Source of the DNA: Roseovarius mucosus
GTDB taxonomy: Bacteria > Pseudomonadota > Alphaproteobacteria > Rhodobacterales > Rhodobacteraceae
Assembly (NCBI RefSeq): GCF_002080415.1
Contig: NZ_CP020474.1
Coordinates: 3,981,501 to 4,045,500 of the forward strand
Length of the DNA: 64,000 nt
Direction: 5' to 3'
This document shows, piece by piece, positions 42,877-52,008 of the stretch. The stretch's first letter is position 1; each line of letters opens with the position of its first letter. The position numbers were made by a program, and so were the translations under genes. The notes beneath the pieces were generated by a model. That model made no database searches. It was not told the origin of the DNA and worked only from the letters and a program-made list of their open reading frames with translations.

Positions 42877-44553
42877 TTAGCGCGGGGTGAGATCCCTCAG
42901 ATGGTCGATGAGCCGCGCTTCGATTTCGGGGGTCCAGCCTGCAGGCTCCAGCGTTTCGGCCCAGGCGGGAATATAGTGGCGTGCGGCGTAATCATGGCCA
43001 TAGCCCAGCGTTCCAACCGCAACCGCCATGTCAAAACCGACCTGCAACATCGTGACAAGAGGCACCCAGCGCATGTCCGGCCCCAGATCAGGCGCGCGGT
43101 TCGCTCTGAGCCAGTCGGGACGCCGCCAAGCCAGAGAATAGTCGAAAAAGACGATGGGATCGCTGCCATATTGCAAGAACACAAGGCGGATCGGTCCCCA
43201 TGGGGCCTCAAACCGCTCCAGCCCGCCATCCTGATTGGCGGTGCGGATCAAAGACCCGTTTCCGAATTTTGGACGCCATGCCGGGCTGTCGGGATGGCGC
43301 CGGTCCTGCACCATCCGCCACATGTCGCTGAGGAACGGCGAGCCGGTCCACAGAGCGCCGTGAAAGGGATCCCCGAACATATTCAGCAGGGGAACGGTTT
43401 CCTGTGACAGGAAAGCCCCAAGGCTCAGACCGTGCAGATAGAGGCGGGGGCGGTTTGTCGGTGGCTGCGCGGTCCAGTGCCCATAGATCAGATCAAAGAG
43501 TGCGCGGGATTCCGCGAGCCCGTTCTCAGGGTCGATGATCACCGACATCGGGCTGGACAGGTAGGAATACTGGATCGCGACCGTGGCCACGTCCCCCCGC
43601 GTGATATACTCCAGCGTATTCATCGCACCGGGGTCGAGCCAGCCGGACCCGGTGGGCGTGGCGATGACAAGGTATTTCCTTTCGAATCCGCCCACCCGCA
43701 CCAATTCGTCAAAGGCGAGCTTCGCGCGCTCTTCAACCGTCCCCGAGGCGGTGAGCCCGACATAGACCCGGATCGGTTGGCGGGCCGGTTCCTCCCAGAA
43801 CGCCGCGATCTCGGCGCGGTCGGGGCCCGAGATCACATAGCCGCGCCCCCAACGCCCCAGATCCTCCCATGCGATCAGCGAGGCCGCACTCCCCGGCGTG
43901 TCCGCGTCCGTCGGCGGTGCAAGATCAGGCGGGATCACCAGATCGGCGATCCGCGACGTGGTGTCGATCGTCCTGAGGGCAAAGCGAAAGGCAATCCCGT
44001 CGATCACAGCCCAGAAGATCCCCAGCGCCAGCAGCAGCCCGACCCCCCGTGCGACACGCGGTGGCAGATACCGCGCGGTGCGACGATACCATTTGGCCGC
44101 GAGCAGCTCAAAAAGTCGCCCCGCGAAAATTAGTAGCGCGGCAACGGCCAGGGCAATTGCGACAACAAAGGTCGTGGCAAAGCCGTCGAGTTCGGGCAGG
44201 CCCCAGACTACGCGGATCGAGTTCTGCCACTCTGTGCCCATCCAGAGGCCAAAGCCGCAGATCATCAGCGCGAGCGCATAGATCGCGTAGATTTGCACGC
44301 GCGATGGCCGGAAAGCCGGTTGCACACCCAGCCAGTAAACGCCTGACCTGACAACGTATGCCGCCGCATAACCAATCGCAAAGACAAGACCCCCAAGTGC
44401 TCCCTGTATCTCGGGGCCGCGCGGCACCATCGACGGCGTGAGCGACACGGCAAAGAGCACGGCTCCAACCAGAATGCCCGCGGGAGAGAGCGGCCCGAAC
44501 AGTCTCGGCAGCAGTTGAATCACGCCATCGGGGCGATTTTCCTTGTCGCGCAT
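42877..44553 (-). CDS. Membrane-anchored alpha/beta hydrolase (Abhydrolase_9 family)
   Basis: The 558-residue protein has an N-terminal domain of about four membrane helices (residues 15-185) and a C-terminal alpha/beta hydrolase of the PF10081 type. The nucleophile elbow is LHGLSLGAFLSQE and a late acid region is SDPIVFFDYSLAW. The family is widespread in actinobacteria and alphaproteobacteria but has no established substrate; lipid or ester hydrolysis at the membrane is a guess. The start opens MRDKENRPDG. It converges on the two-component kinase gene. Confidence 0.85.
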   Translation of the reverse strand: MRDKENRPDGVIQLLPRLFGPLSPAGILVGAVLFAVSLTPSMVPRGPEIQGALGGLVFAIGYAAAYVVRSGVYWLGVQPAFRPSRVQIYAIYALALMICGFGLWMGTEWQNSIRVVWGLPELDGFATTFVVAIALAVAALLIFAGRLFELLAAKWYRRTARYLPPRVARGVGLLLALGIFWAVIDGIAFRFALRTIDTTSRIADLVIPPDLAPPTDADTPGSAASLIAWEDLGRWGRGYVISGPDRAEIAAFWEEPARQPIRVYVGLTASGTVEERAKLAFDELVRVGGFERKYLVIATPTGSGWLDPGAMNTLEYITRGDVATVAIQYSYLSSPMSVIIDPENGLAESRALFDLIYGHWTAQPPTNRPRLYLHGLSLGAFLSQETVPLLNMFGDPFHGALWTGSPFLSDMWRMVQDRRHPDSPAWRPKFGNGSLIRTANQDGGLERFEAPWGPIRLVFLQYGSDPIVFFDYSLAWRRPDWLRANRAPDLGPDMRWVPLVTMLQVGFDMAVAVGTLGYGHDYAARHYIPAWAETLEPAGWTPEIEARLIDHLRDLTPR

Positions 44554-44802
44554 CCCTGTACCTCGGAGTGACAGTCTACCGCATTACATGGCACCATGGC
44601 CACCTGACAATCCAGCCCAAATGCCCGGATTGATGGTGATGCGAAGGTCAGGACCATCGGGACCGTTGATCCGCGCTGCGTAAACAGGGTCGACGGCCCA
44701 ACGCCGCCCTAAGGATCAACCCGGTTGGGTCAATCCTCGTCTGGACAACTTCGGGAGCCTGACCGAATGTGCTTGGGAAACTTCCAACCTAGCGGGGGCG
44801 AC
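44554..44802. other. Intergenic region, no gene seen
   Basis: The region holds only overlapping short frames without family likeness and serves as the divergent promoter region for the flanking hydrolase genes. No clear promoter or operator was found. Confidence 0.5.
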
Positions 44803-45963
44803 ATGGGGCTTGCACACGAATCCAGAGTTCCTGCGCCTGTCCTTGTGTACCGTCGCTGCACCTTGATTATCGGTGTCTTGATGACACTGATCCTAGCGGC
44901 CTGTAGCCGTCCTCCTGAAATCATTGGCATCGACAATCCGGCACTCCGCCCGGCGGTTGAGGCCGAGAGCACGCGGCACCGAATTTTTATCACAAGCGGC
45001 CGCGCGCCGTCCGAGGAACCCGGAGCGTTCTTGTCGGCCAACCGCGCGCGGACACTTGGCCTTGCCTCTGTGGATGTGCTGGTTCCTCCGAACCACTCAA
45101 TTGGCAGGTTGAAACGGGCAAGACGCCTGCCGCCTGACCCGCGAACAGAGTTCATGGCCGTTGATCCGGTGACCTATGCCGGTGATGCTGCCTTTGTTGA
45201 CGCGATCAACCGAGAGCTTGAAAGCCGCCCCGCCGACAAGCGGACGATCCTGCTTTTTGTCCACGGGTTCAACAATACGCCAACAGATTCCCTGTTGCGG
45301 TTGGGTCAGTTTGTCGAGGATAGCAACTTTGAGGGCGTGCCTGTCTTGCTGAGCTGGGCATCTGCGGCACGCACGATCCGGTATGTTCACGATCTCAACA
45401 GCGCTCTGATTGCCCGGGATATGGTGCCTGAAATAGCCGAGATTCTGGGACAGACCAAGGCGCATAGCGTTGATGTTTTCGCGCATTCCATGGGCAGTCT
45501 CTTGACTATGGAAGGTCTTGTGGAGCGTGATCGAAGCGGTGAGCTGGGCCGTAGAAAAAATCTGAATACCATCGTTCTGGCCGCGCCCGATATCGACATT
45601 GATCTGTTCCGAGCACAGCTCAACCGGTTATCCCCCGAAATCCGGCGCTCGATCTTTTTGCTAATCTCAGAGCGGGACGCCGCTTTGCGTGTTTCTGCCC
45701 GCCTTGCCGGTGGTGTGCCCCGTGTGGGGGCTGCCCCGCTCAGGGATCTTGAGGAATTCGGGCTGACCGTGATCGACCTGTCAGACATCAACGATTCTAG
45801 CTCCGGAAGCCATTCGGCATTTGCCGGTTCGCCGGATGTCGTCCAACTGATCGGGGCGGGACTGAACAGCGCAGGTCGCTTTGGAGAGGATACGTCCCCT
45901 CTGATTGATCAGATCCTGACGGTGTCCCCCATCCGGGTTTTGCGACAGAGCCCCGGCGGCTGA
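44803..45963 (+). CDS. DUF900-type alpha/beta hydrolase lipoprotein
   Basis: The 386-residue protein has a lipoprotein signal (LIIGVLMTLILAAC, Cys at about residue 34). The alpha/beta hydrolase domain of the PF05990 type has LFVHGFNNTPTDSLLRLGQ and the nucleophile VFAHSMGSLLTMEGL. The late acid/His region is near SGSHSAF. The substrate is unknown; an esterase or lipase-like role at the envelope is likely. The ATG at 44803 follows GCGGGGG; upstream in-frame starts are weaker. Confidence 0.85.
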   Translation: MGLAHESRVPAPVLVYRRCTLIIGVLMTLILAACSRPPEIIGIDNPALRPAVEAESTRHRIFITSGRAPSEEPGAFLSANRARTLGLASVDVLVPPNHSIGRLKRARRLPPDPRTEFMAVDPVTYAGDAAFVDAINRELESRPADKRTILLFVHGFNNTPTDSLLRLGQFVEDSNFEGVPVLLSWASAARTIRYVHDLNSALIARDMVPEIAEILGQTKAHSVDVFAHSMGSLLTMEGLVERDRSGELGRRKNLNTIVLAAPDIDIDLFRAQLNRLSPEIRRSIFLLISERDAALRVSARLAGGVPRVGAAPLRDLEEFGLTVIDLSDINDSSSGSHSAFAGSPDVVQLIGAGLNSAGRFGEDTSPLIDQILTVSPIRVLRQSPGG

Positions 45964-46566
45964 GGATCTGCCATTGCGCTCAGTCGATATGCAAATTGTT
46001 GATTTTCGCGTCGAATTGACCCGTTTTTCCATTTGGCGCGGCCCCCTCTGAAACATGATAATCTCATGAAAAAGAGGCGGAATTGTTGAAACCAGCGGCT
46101 CGCAGTGGCTCAGGAACGTGGATCAATTCCTCGCGAAATTCAACATCGGCGCCATGATCACCCGCAAATCGGCGCAGCTGGTTGTTTCCAGCCTTTTGAG
46201 ACAGTCGTGGAAAAAGCCTCCGGGCGCGCCTTTTGGCGTGGGTGTTTCGCTTTGACATCAGGCTGATTGTTCCGCTGACAAGAAAGCTCATGGTGCATTA
46301 TCTGGGCTCTTTGACGGCGGTGACCGAGAAGACCGCAGAGCGTGCTTGATATGTCGACTAACGACCCGGAGCAGACTTTCGCTGCGAAGGTCACGAATGG
46401 CCGCAGTGGCGCAGGAAGCGGGCTTTGCAAAGTCGGGAACCTTAGTCGCCCTTCAAGACGTGACCGGCCCAAAGCCGACTTTCACACATCACTCAGATGC
46501 TGCGCTGCGGCTACAGCATACCTGTCATTCGCATCCCACACAGAGTTTTCGGTCAGGGAAGCCGCT
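45964..46566. other. 603-base region without a convincing gene; possible degenerate element
   Basis: Several short frames exist on both strands, but none shows a recognisable family. On the minus strand a stretch near 46000-46040 (CGGGTCAATTCGACGCG) recalls terminal sequences of IS21-type elements. At 46365-46420 a TTTCGCTGCGAAGGTC stretch, followed by more short arms, looks like degenerate dispersed DNA. Neither is firm. Confidence 0.3.
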
Positions 46567-47244
46567 TCAAACTGGATTCCGTTGTAGAAGCAACCGTAGG
46601 CAGAACGCCACCTCTGCAAGGATCGTGATCGCATACGCGGGTGCAAAAGCAGAAGACAGGCTAGGTGCGAAGAACCGCAGCCCACTCCCGACCAGATAAA
46701 CGAGCCCTGCAACAGCCAGTCCTACTCCGAAGGCCTTTGCAAAAAGCCCCGACCGCCATACAAGCCCCCCCATCATGAGGCTGCTAGCACCGAAAAACAC
46801 TAGCCCCAGGTCGTAGCCATGGCCGTGCAAATCAAGAAACACGAGTGCAAGTTTGTGAGCGTCGGCCATGCCGGGCGCTTTTGCCAGCAGCAACCACGCA
46901 GTCTGCAGCGCCATGAGATTGGCGGCAATCAGCACGGTCTGGATCAGGCGGAACACCATTGCAGACAGGGCCAGACCGGGCGCAATGACGCGGAAAATCA
47001 GGTAGAACAAGATCGCCAGTCCTGCGTCGCACAAAGCCATGAGCAGGTCGGCGGCGATGGCCAACCGAAACCTGCCCGGTGCCTCAATGATTGCAGTGGC
47101 GGTTGTCTCTGCATTGCCAAGGTCGATCAGAGGACCGCGCAGAACAAGTTCGGCGCCAAGGCCCGCGATAATGATGACCAGATAGAGCAGTCCGGCAAGC
47201 CGGACCCTGCCTGCAAGCTCGGGGGTGAGTGTGTGAGTGACCAT
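46567..47244 (-). CDS. DUF4386 family membrane protein
   Basis: The 225-residue protein has about six membrane helices; the opening RVRLAGLLYLVIIIAGLGAE is typical of DUF4386. Function is unknown. The ATG at 47244 has an AAGGAG ribosome site 8 bases upstream; an alternative ATG at 47274 overlaps the previous stop but lacks one. It is last in a minus-strand run of wrbA-like, dsbA-like and EamA genes. Confidence 0.8.
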   Translation of the reverse strand: MVTHTLTPELAGRVRLAGLLYLVIIIAGLGAELVLRGPLIDLGNAETTATAIIEAPGRFRLAIAADLLMALCDAGLAILFYLIFRVIAPGLALSAMVFRLIQTVLIAANLMALQTAWLLLAKAPGMADAHKLALVFLDLHGHGYDLGLVFFGASSLMMGGLVWRSGLFAKAFGVGLAVAGLVYLVGSGLRFFAPSLSSAFAPAYAITILAEVAFCLRLLLQRNPV

Positions 47245-47270
47245 GTGACATCTCCTTGCCTGTGCGTCAG

Positions 47271-48170
47271 TCATGCGGCGTTCGTTTGCGGCGATACAGG
47301 GCGCGGGGGCGCATGCGTGGAAGGCGCGCGGTTCGCTCGCTGTCCGAACCAGACAGACCCAAGAACGATCGTAGCCCCAACGCCCTGCAAAAGCGACAAG
47401 GACTGGCCCAGCCAGATCCAACCCAGGATGACTGCCGTCACCGGGCTCATCATGCCGAGCATCGAGACCGCACCCGGTTCAAGTCGGGCAACCCCCCGGA
47501 ACCACACTGCATAGGTCGCAGCGGCACCAATGAGGCCAAGCCAGGCGAGACCGGCAAGGTTTATGGCAGAGAGAGGCGGAAGCGCCGGTTCGACGATCAG
47601 CGCAAGCGGTAGAAGAAGGACGCCGCCCGCGGTAAGTTGCCAGGCCGTGAAGCTCAGTGCTGAAACTAGCGGCTGCCATTTCCGGCTGAGAACGGTGCCC
47701 GCCGCCATGGAAGCTGCACCACCCAAGCCGGCCGCGATGCCAACGGGATCGAGCGCGGCCTCGGGTCCGATGAGCAGAAGCGCCACACCCAGAACACCGG
47801 TCGCCGCTGCAACGACAGCACCCGCCCGGATCGGTGTTCCAAGCCAGCCCCGGGCCATCAGGATTACCATCATCGCCTGCAACGCCCCCAGCGTCGCAGC
47901 GACACCTCCCGGCAACCGGTAGGCGGCCACGAAGAGCAGCACCCAGAACAGCGCGAAGTTGAATGCGCCAAGTAGAAAGACGCGACCAAGCCAGACACGC
48001 GGCGGCAGACAGCGCGTGATGGCGAGCAGCAACAGCCCGGCAGGAAGCGCGCGCAGCGCCGCCAGCGTCACGGGATAGCCGGCAGGCAATGCCTCGGTCG
48101 TGACAAGATAGGTGCTGCCCCAGATGGCCGGGGCGAGCGCGGTAAGAAGAACATCGGTGGTGCGTGACAT
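47271..48170 (-). CDS. EamA/DMT-family transporter
   Basis: The 299-residue protein has about ten membrane segments in two EamA repeats (LTALAPAIWGSTYLVTTEAL, and AGLAWLGLIGAAATYAVWF in the second repeat). It is expected to export a small metabolite through the inner membrane; the substrate is unknown. The frame opens to 48293, but the ATG at 48170 fits the family start. Its gene follows the DsbA-like gene by 64 bases. Confidence 0.85.
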   Translation of the reverse strand: MSRTTDVLLTALAPAIWGSTYLVTTEALPAGYPVTLAALRALPAGLLLLAITRCLPPRVWLGRVFLLGAFNFALFWVLLFVAAYRLPGGVAATLGALQAMMVILMARGWLGTPIRAGAVVAAATGVLGVALLLIGPEAALDPVGIAAGLGGAASMAAGTVLSRKWQPLVSALSFTAWQLTAGGVLLLPLALIVEPALPPLSAINLAGLAWLGLIGAAATYAVWFRGVARLEPGAVSMLGMMSPVTAVILGWIWLGQSLSLLQGVGATIVLGSVWFGQRANRAPSTHAPPRPVSPQTNAA

Positions 48171-48234
48171 CGGTTGTCTCGATCTCAAGGAATTGGAAAA
48201 TGTTGGCCATCTCTCGGGCATGAAACGCGTTCTT

Positions 48235-48876
48235 TCAGGCGATGAGGCGGAGGGCTGCGCGCAGTTGTGCGGCCAGATCCTCGCGTGGACCATTGACGAG
48301 GCGGGTGCCGGTTTCGCGAACGATCAGGGTGGGAATGGACCGGACCTGTAGTTTGCGGGCCTGTTGCCGGTCAGTCTCGACGGAACTAAGCGTTCCTGGG
48401 TCATCGAAAAGCTCGGCGAAGGCAGATGCCTCGAACCCCAGTTCTCGCGCCACATCCAATACTGTGGCAGGATCGGCAACGTTCCGCGCCTCGGTCAGAT
48501 GGGCGCGCTGCAGCAGGTCGAACATGTCCCAATGGGCTTTTTGACCACCAAGGCGTTCCGCAGCCTTGCACCCCAACGCGGCGGTCATACCGTGCGGGTA
48601 GTCAAAGGTCGCGGCCCGCATCTCGTTGATTCCGACAAGCTCCGGCCGATCGCTGACCTGACGGCAGACCGCCCAGTGACCGAGGATCGTGTCGCGGGCG
48701 TCTTCAGGTGAGCCCCAGCGCGCGGCCATTTCGGCGCGGCTGGCTTGCAAGACGAAAGTGCGGTGTCGCACGTCGAGATCGAACTCTGCCGCAAGGTTGC
48801 GCATCCGCGAAGAGATGTTGAAGCACCAGCAGCAGACGACATCGTGGAAGAAGTCGATGGTCAATGACGCCATCAC
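48235..48876 (-). CDS. DsbA-family (FrnE-like) thiol oxidoreductase
   Basis: The 213-residue thioredoxin-fold protein has a CxxC active site C15-C16-W17-C18 and a cis-Pro segment SIPTLIV. A helical insertion lies between. No signal peptide is visible, so it is cytoplasmic like FrnE, which acts as a disulfide oxidoreductase or isomerase. It overlaps the wrbA-like gene by 4 bases, so both are probably expressed together, possibly in redox defence. Confidence 0.87.
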   Translation of the reverse strand: MMASLTIDFFHDVVCCWCFNISSRMRNLAAEFDLDVRHRTFVLQASRAEMAARWGSPEDARDTILGHWAVCRQVSDRPELVGINEMRAATFDYPHGMTAALGCKAAERLGGQKAHWDMFDLLQRAHLTEARNVADPATVLDVARELGFEASAFAELFDDPGTLSSVETDRQQARKLQVRSIPTLIVRETGTRLVNGPREDLAAQLRAALRLIA

Positions 48877-49496
48877 GCAGCCTCCTCAACTTTGACGGTC
48901 CCGGCGAGCTTCGCCGCGATGCGCGCCACATGCGCGCCCTGAAAGCGCGCTCCGGCCAGGTCGGTCTCGGTAGGCGTGCGCGAACCGTCAGCACCTGCGA
49001 TCGTTCCCGCGCCATAGGGCGCGCCGCCGACGATCCCATCGGCTGTGGTTTGACCGGCAAAGCTGTAGGGCATGCCCACGATCAGCATGCCAAAGTGCTG
49101 GAGCGGGATTTGCGTGGACAGCAGCGTTGCCTCATGCCCGCCATGCTGCGAGCCTGTGGAGGCGAAGACAGCGGCAACCTTACCCACAAGCGCATTACGC
49201 GCCCAGAGCCCACCTGCCTGATCGAGGAAGGACTTCATTTGTCCGGCCATCATGCCGAAGAGCGTGGGCGTGCCGAAGATGATGGCGTCATAGGCCTCCA
49301 GATCGGCCGGAGTCGCCAAGGGCGTGTCATCCGGGGCGAAGCCAGCCTTTTGCCTTACCTCTTCCGGGACGGTTTCGGGCACGCGGCGCAGATCGACAAG
49401 GGTGCCGGGCACGGAGCGCGCACCTTCGGCCTCGGCCTGAGCAAGCGCGCGGACATGGCCGTAGCTGGAATAGTAGAGAACAAGAACGCGGGTCAT
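48873..49496 (-). CDS. wrbA: WrbA-like NAD(P)H:quinone oxidoreductase
   Basis: The 207-residue flavodoxin-like protein opens [18 protein letters not shown], binds FMN through [24 protein letters not shown], and has the GSQHGGHE segment of WrbA. It performs two-electron reduction of quinones, avoiding semiquinones. It is the first gene of a likely operon with the DsbA-like, EamA and DUF4386 genes, preceded on the same strand by a LysR gene. Confidence 0.92.
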   Translation of the reverse strand: MTRVLVLYYSSYGHVRALAQAEAEGARSVPGTLVDLRRVPETVPEEVRQKAGFAPDDTPLATPADLEAYDAIIFGTPTLFGMMAGQMKSFLDQAGGLWARNALVGKVAAVFASTGSQHGGHEATLLSTQIPLQHFGMLIVGMPYSFAGQTTADGIVGGAPYGAGTIAGADGSRTPTETDLAGARFQGAHVARIAAKLAGTVKVEEAA

Positions 49497-49609
49497 GGGA
49501 TCCTCTCGGGGATTGCAGTTTCATTGTCCGAGAGGATGGGGGATATTCGGCGCCGGAATAACCAGCCGGCGCTCACTTCATTCTTTACGCTGGTTGAAGA
49601 ATGTCAGGG

Positions 49610-50491
49610 TTACAGCGCCGCGCGCAGGTGATCGAGGAACGCCGTGACCTTCGCGTCCATGCTCAGCCGCGAGGCCGTCACGGCGAAGATCTCCGGTGCA
49701 GGAAGTTCCCAGTCCGGCAGGATACGAACAAGTTCACCTTGCGCCTCAGGCTCTTTCGAGACGAAATCCGGCAAGGTGCCGATGCCCTGACCCGCGATCA
49801 AAAGATCGCGCAGAACAAGGCTGTTGCCGACGCGGACTGGTGGATCAAGGTCGATGATTTTTGTGCCCGAGGGACCGTGCAGGGTCCATGACGTCAGATG
49901 ATCCGCGAGCAGGAAGCCGATGACCCGGTGCTGCGCGATATCCTCGGGGACCTGCGGAGCACCAGCCTTTTCCAGATAGGCGGGCGCTGCGAAGATGCGC
50001 TGTCGCATCGTTCCAATCTTGCGGGCGACCAGCGCCGAGTCCGGCATGGCGGGTCGGATGCGGATCGAGACATCAAACCCACCTTCGACCATGTCCAGCA
50101 CCCGGTCGTCCATCGACAGTGACAGACGCAGATCGGGATAGGTATCGAGAAAATCTGGCAACATGGGTGCGATGACTGTCTGCCCGAAGGAACTGGAGGC
50201 GTTCACCTTGAGATGCCCGCGCACCACGCCCGCGCCGTCCCGGATGCGGTCTTCGACCTGGGCCATGGCGCCGAGAATGGCATTGGCCTCGTCATAATAG
50301 AGCCGCCCGGCATCGGTCAGGGACATGGATCGGGTGGTGCGCGTCAGCAGCGTGGTCCCAAGACTTTCCTCAAGCAGCTTTATCTCGCGGCTCAGCAGTG
50401 CAGGCGAGACACCAAGATCCTCCGCCGCACGTGCGAAGCTGCCCCGCTCAACGATGCGGCGGAAGGCTTGCATGACAGAAAGCTTGTCCAT
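49610..50491 (-). CDS. LysR-family transcriptional regulator
   Basis: The 293-residue protein has an N-terminal helix-turn-helix (FARAAEDLGVSPALLSREIKLLEESLG) and a LysR substrate domain. It belongs to the CrgA/AphB-like subfamily by its DRVLDMVEGGFDVSIRI segment. It lies upstream of the wrbA-like gene in the same direction, so it may control that operon. Confidence 0.92.
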   Translation of the reverse strand: MDKLSVMQAFRRIVERGSFARAAEDLGVSPALLSREIKLLEESLGTTLLTRTTRSMSLTDAGRLYYDEANAILGAMAQVEDRIRDGAGVVRGHLKVNASSSFGQTVIAPMLPDFLDTYPDLRLSLSMDDRVLDMVEGGFDVSIRIRPAMPDSALVARKIGTMRQRIFAAPAYLEKAGAPQVPEDIAQHRVIGFLLADHLTSWTLHGPSGTKIIDLDPPVRVGNSLVLRDLLIAGQGIGTLPDFVSKEPEAQGELVRILPDWELPAPEIFAVTASRLSMDAKVTAFLDHLRAAL

Positions 50492-50957
50492 TATTGTCGC
50501 GATCGGTCAGCTGTGACCGGCTCTTTGTTCGGCTGTCACCTGAGCTAATAGCATATTACCACAACGCTGCGAATGGCTTGGTGATCTGTCACACCCATGA
50601 TCTCCACCAGTTTTCCGCGAATGTGCGTGTGGAGTAACGCGTCCTGTCTGGAACCATGAAAGAAATCGATAGCATGACAATCATGGGATTAGATGCTCCA
50701 GCCACATTTCCATAATCAATGGTGAAACTGTCCGCATGTCCGACGTTTGGGCATTGTGGAGCAAATAGCCACTATCCTCACCTCAAACTGGTGCGCTCCT
50801 CCTCGGCTTGAACGCCCTATGCGCTTCCGATTGTCTCGACGCTCCCGGCCCTTAGCGGCCGATCAGCAAATGAGACCTGAGTGTCCGCAATGTGTAAGGC
50901 TCATTCTGCAGGTGAAACTTTGTAATACGTTCAGGCAGATGGCGGGCTTCAGATCTG
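50492..50957. other. Intergenic region, no gene seen
   Basis: These 466 bases contain no recognisable gene; small frames overlap on both strands without family likeness. The left part holds the promoter region of the LysR gene, and the right part the 3' end of the AraC gene. No terminator with a clear U-tract was found. Confidence 0.5.
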
Positions 50958-51878
50958 CTACTGGCCAAAGTCTGCGCGATAGCTGCTCGGGGTTGTGCCT
51001 ACGGTTCGGCTGAATGTGCGAGCAAAATGGGCCTGATCGGCAAAGCCTGCGATGAAGGCGATCTCTGCAAGTGCTGGGCCATTGGATTTGCACAGGTGGG
51101 TTGCAGCGACCTCGATCCGCGCATCGGTCACAAGGCGGGAAAAGGAAGCCAATCCTTCGGTCAGGCGGCGCTGAAGGGTGCGGGGCGCGGCGCCAGCTTC
51201 GGCCGCAAGACTGGCCACTGTCCAGCGGCGCACCGGGTCTGCAACAAGACGGCCTCGCAACCGTGATACTAGATCGGTCTCCGGGTTATTGCCACGCACT
51301 TCGACCGTTCTGCTTGCCGATGCCGCTGTCAGGACGACACTGCCGACGCCTTGTGACGTGCCCGCGTCATGCCATTTACCCTCGTTGCGCCAGACCGCGC
51401 CCGCGTCAGTTTTCATCGTCACATCCGTCGATCCGGTCATCTCGGTCAGGATTGTAAGAAGCCCAAGCACCAACAAGCTTTCTGCCATGGATGGCGGCGG
51501 GCCATGGTCACGCGCGCGGTGGGTCAGTCGAAAGCGTTGCGGAGAAAGCTGCTCTATCTCGACCCTGTGTCGCCCATGGCTGAAGCGCTCCAGCCTGTGC
51601 CAGCGCTCCATGAGATCAGGTATGTCCCTTGCATTGGTCAAGGCTTGGACGACCGGCTCGGGGGCCATGGCGCATGCGGCGTCTGCAATGGACAGGATGG
51701 CCAACGGGCCATGGCATGCCAAGACAGCGCTGAGGACCGCACGCTTGTCCCCAAGCGAAACATGCGCGGTCGGGGACGTCGGCACGGGAATGGAAATGCC
51801 CTGCCGTGCAAGCCCCATTGCGACCAGGCGCATCATGGCGGCCGAAGCGAAATCCTGTCCTTCAATGCGTTGGGCCAT
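50958..51878 (-). CDS. AraC-family transcriptional regulator
   Basis: The 306-residue protein has an N-terminal region with no certain sensor family. The C-terminal AraC domain has helices WTVASLAAEAGAAPRTLQRRL and IAFIAGFADQAHFARTFSRTVG, then TPSSYR. It lies 130 bases downstream of the IorB-like gene on the same strand; whether it regulates that or another gene is not apparent. Confidence 0.9.
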   Translation of the reverse strand: MAQRIEGQDFASAAMMRLVAMGLARQGISIPVPTSPTAHVSLGDKRAVLSAVLACHGPLAILSIADAACAMAPEPVVQALTNARDIPDLMERWHRLERFSHGRHRVEIEQLSPQRFRLTHRARDHGPPPSMAESLLVLGLLTILTEMTGSTDVTMKTDAGAVWRNEGKWHDAGTSQGVGSVVLTAASASRTVEVRGNNPETDLVSRLRGRLVADPVRRWTVASLAAEAGAAPRTLQRRLTEGLASFSRLVTDARIEVAATHLCKSNGPALAEIAFIAGFADQAHFARTFSRTVGTTPSSYRADFGQ

Positions 51879-52008
51879 GCACGTTACCCCTTTCCAGCCA
51901 GAGGGTAGTCCAAAACAGGGGGATGTTCAAAAGAACGAAGGTCCGGCGCCCTCTTTCGGAGGCAGGGCAAAACACGAAAGGTCAGGGCACATTTGTAGCC
52001 GAACGCCA

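Noticed and set aside
46064..46472. Short minus-strand frames in the 45.96-46.57 kb region considered as transposase fragments
   Set aside because: No transposase motif could be confirmed by eye; left as an unexplained intergenic region.
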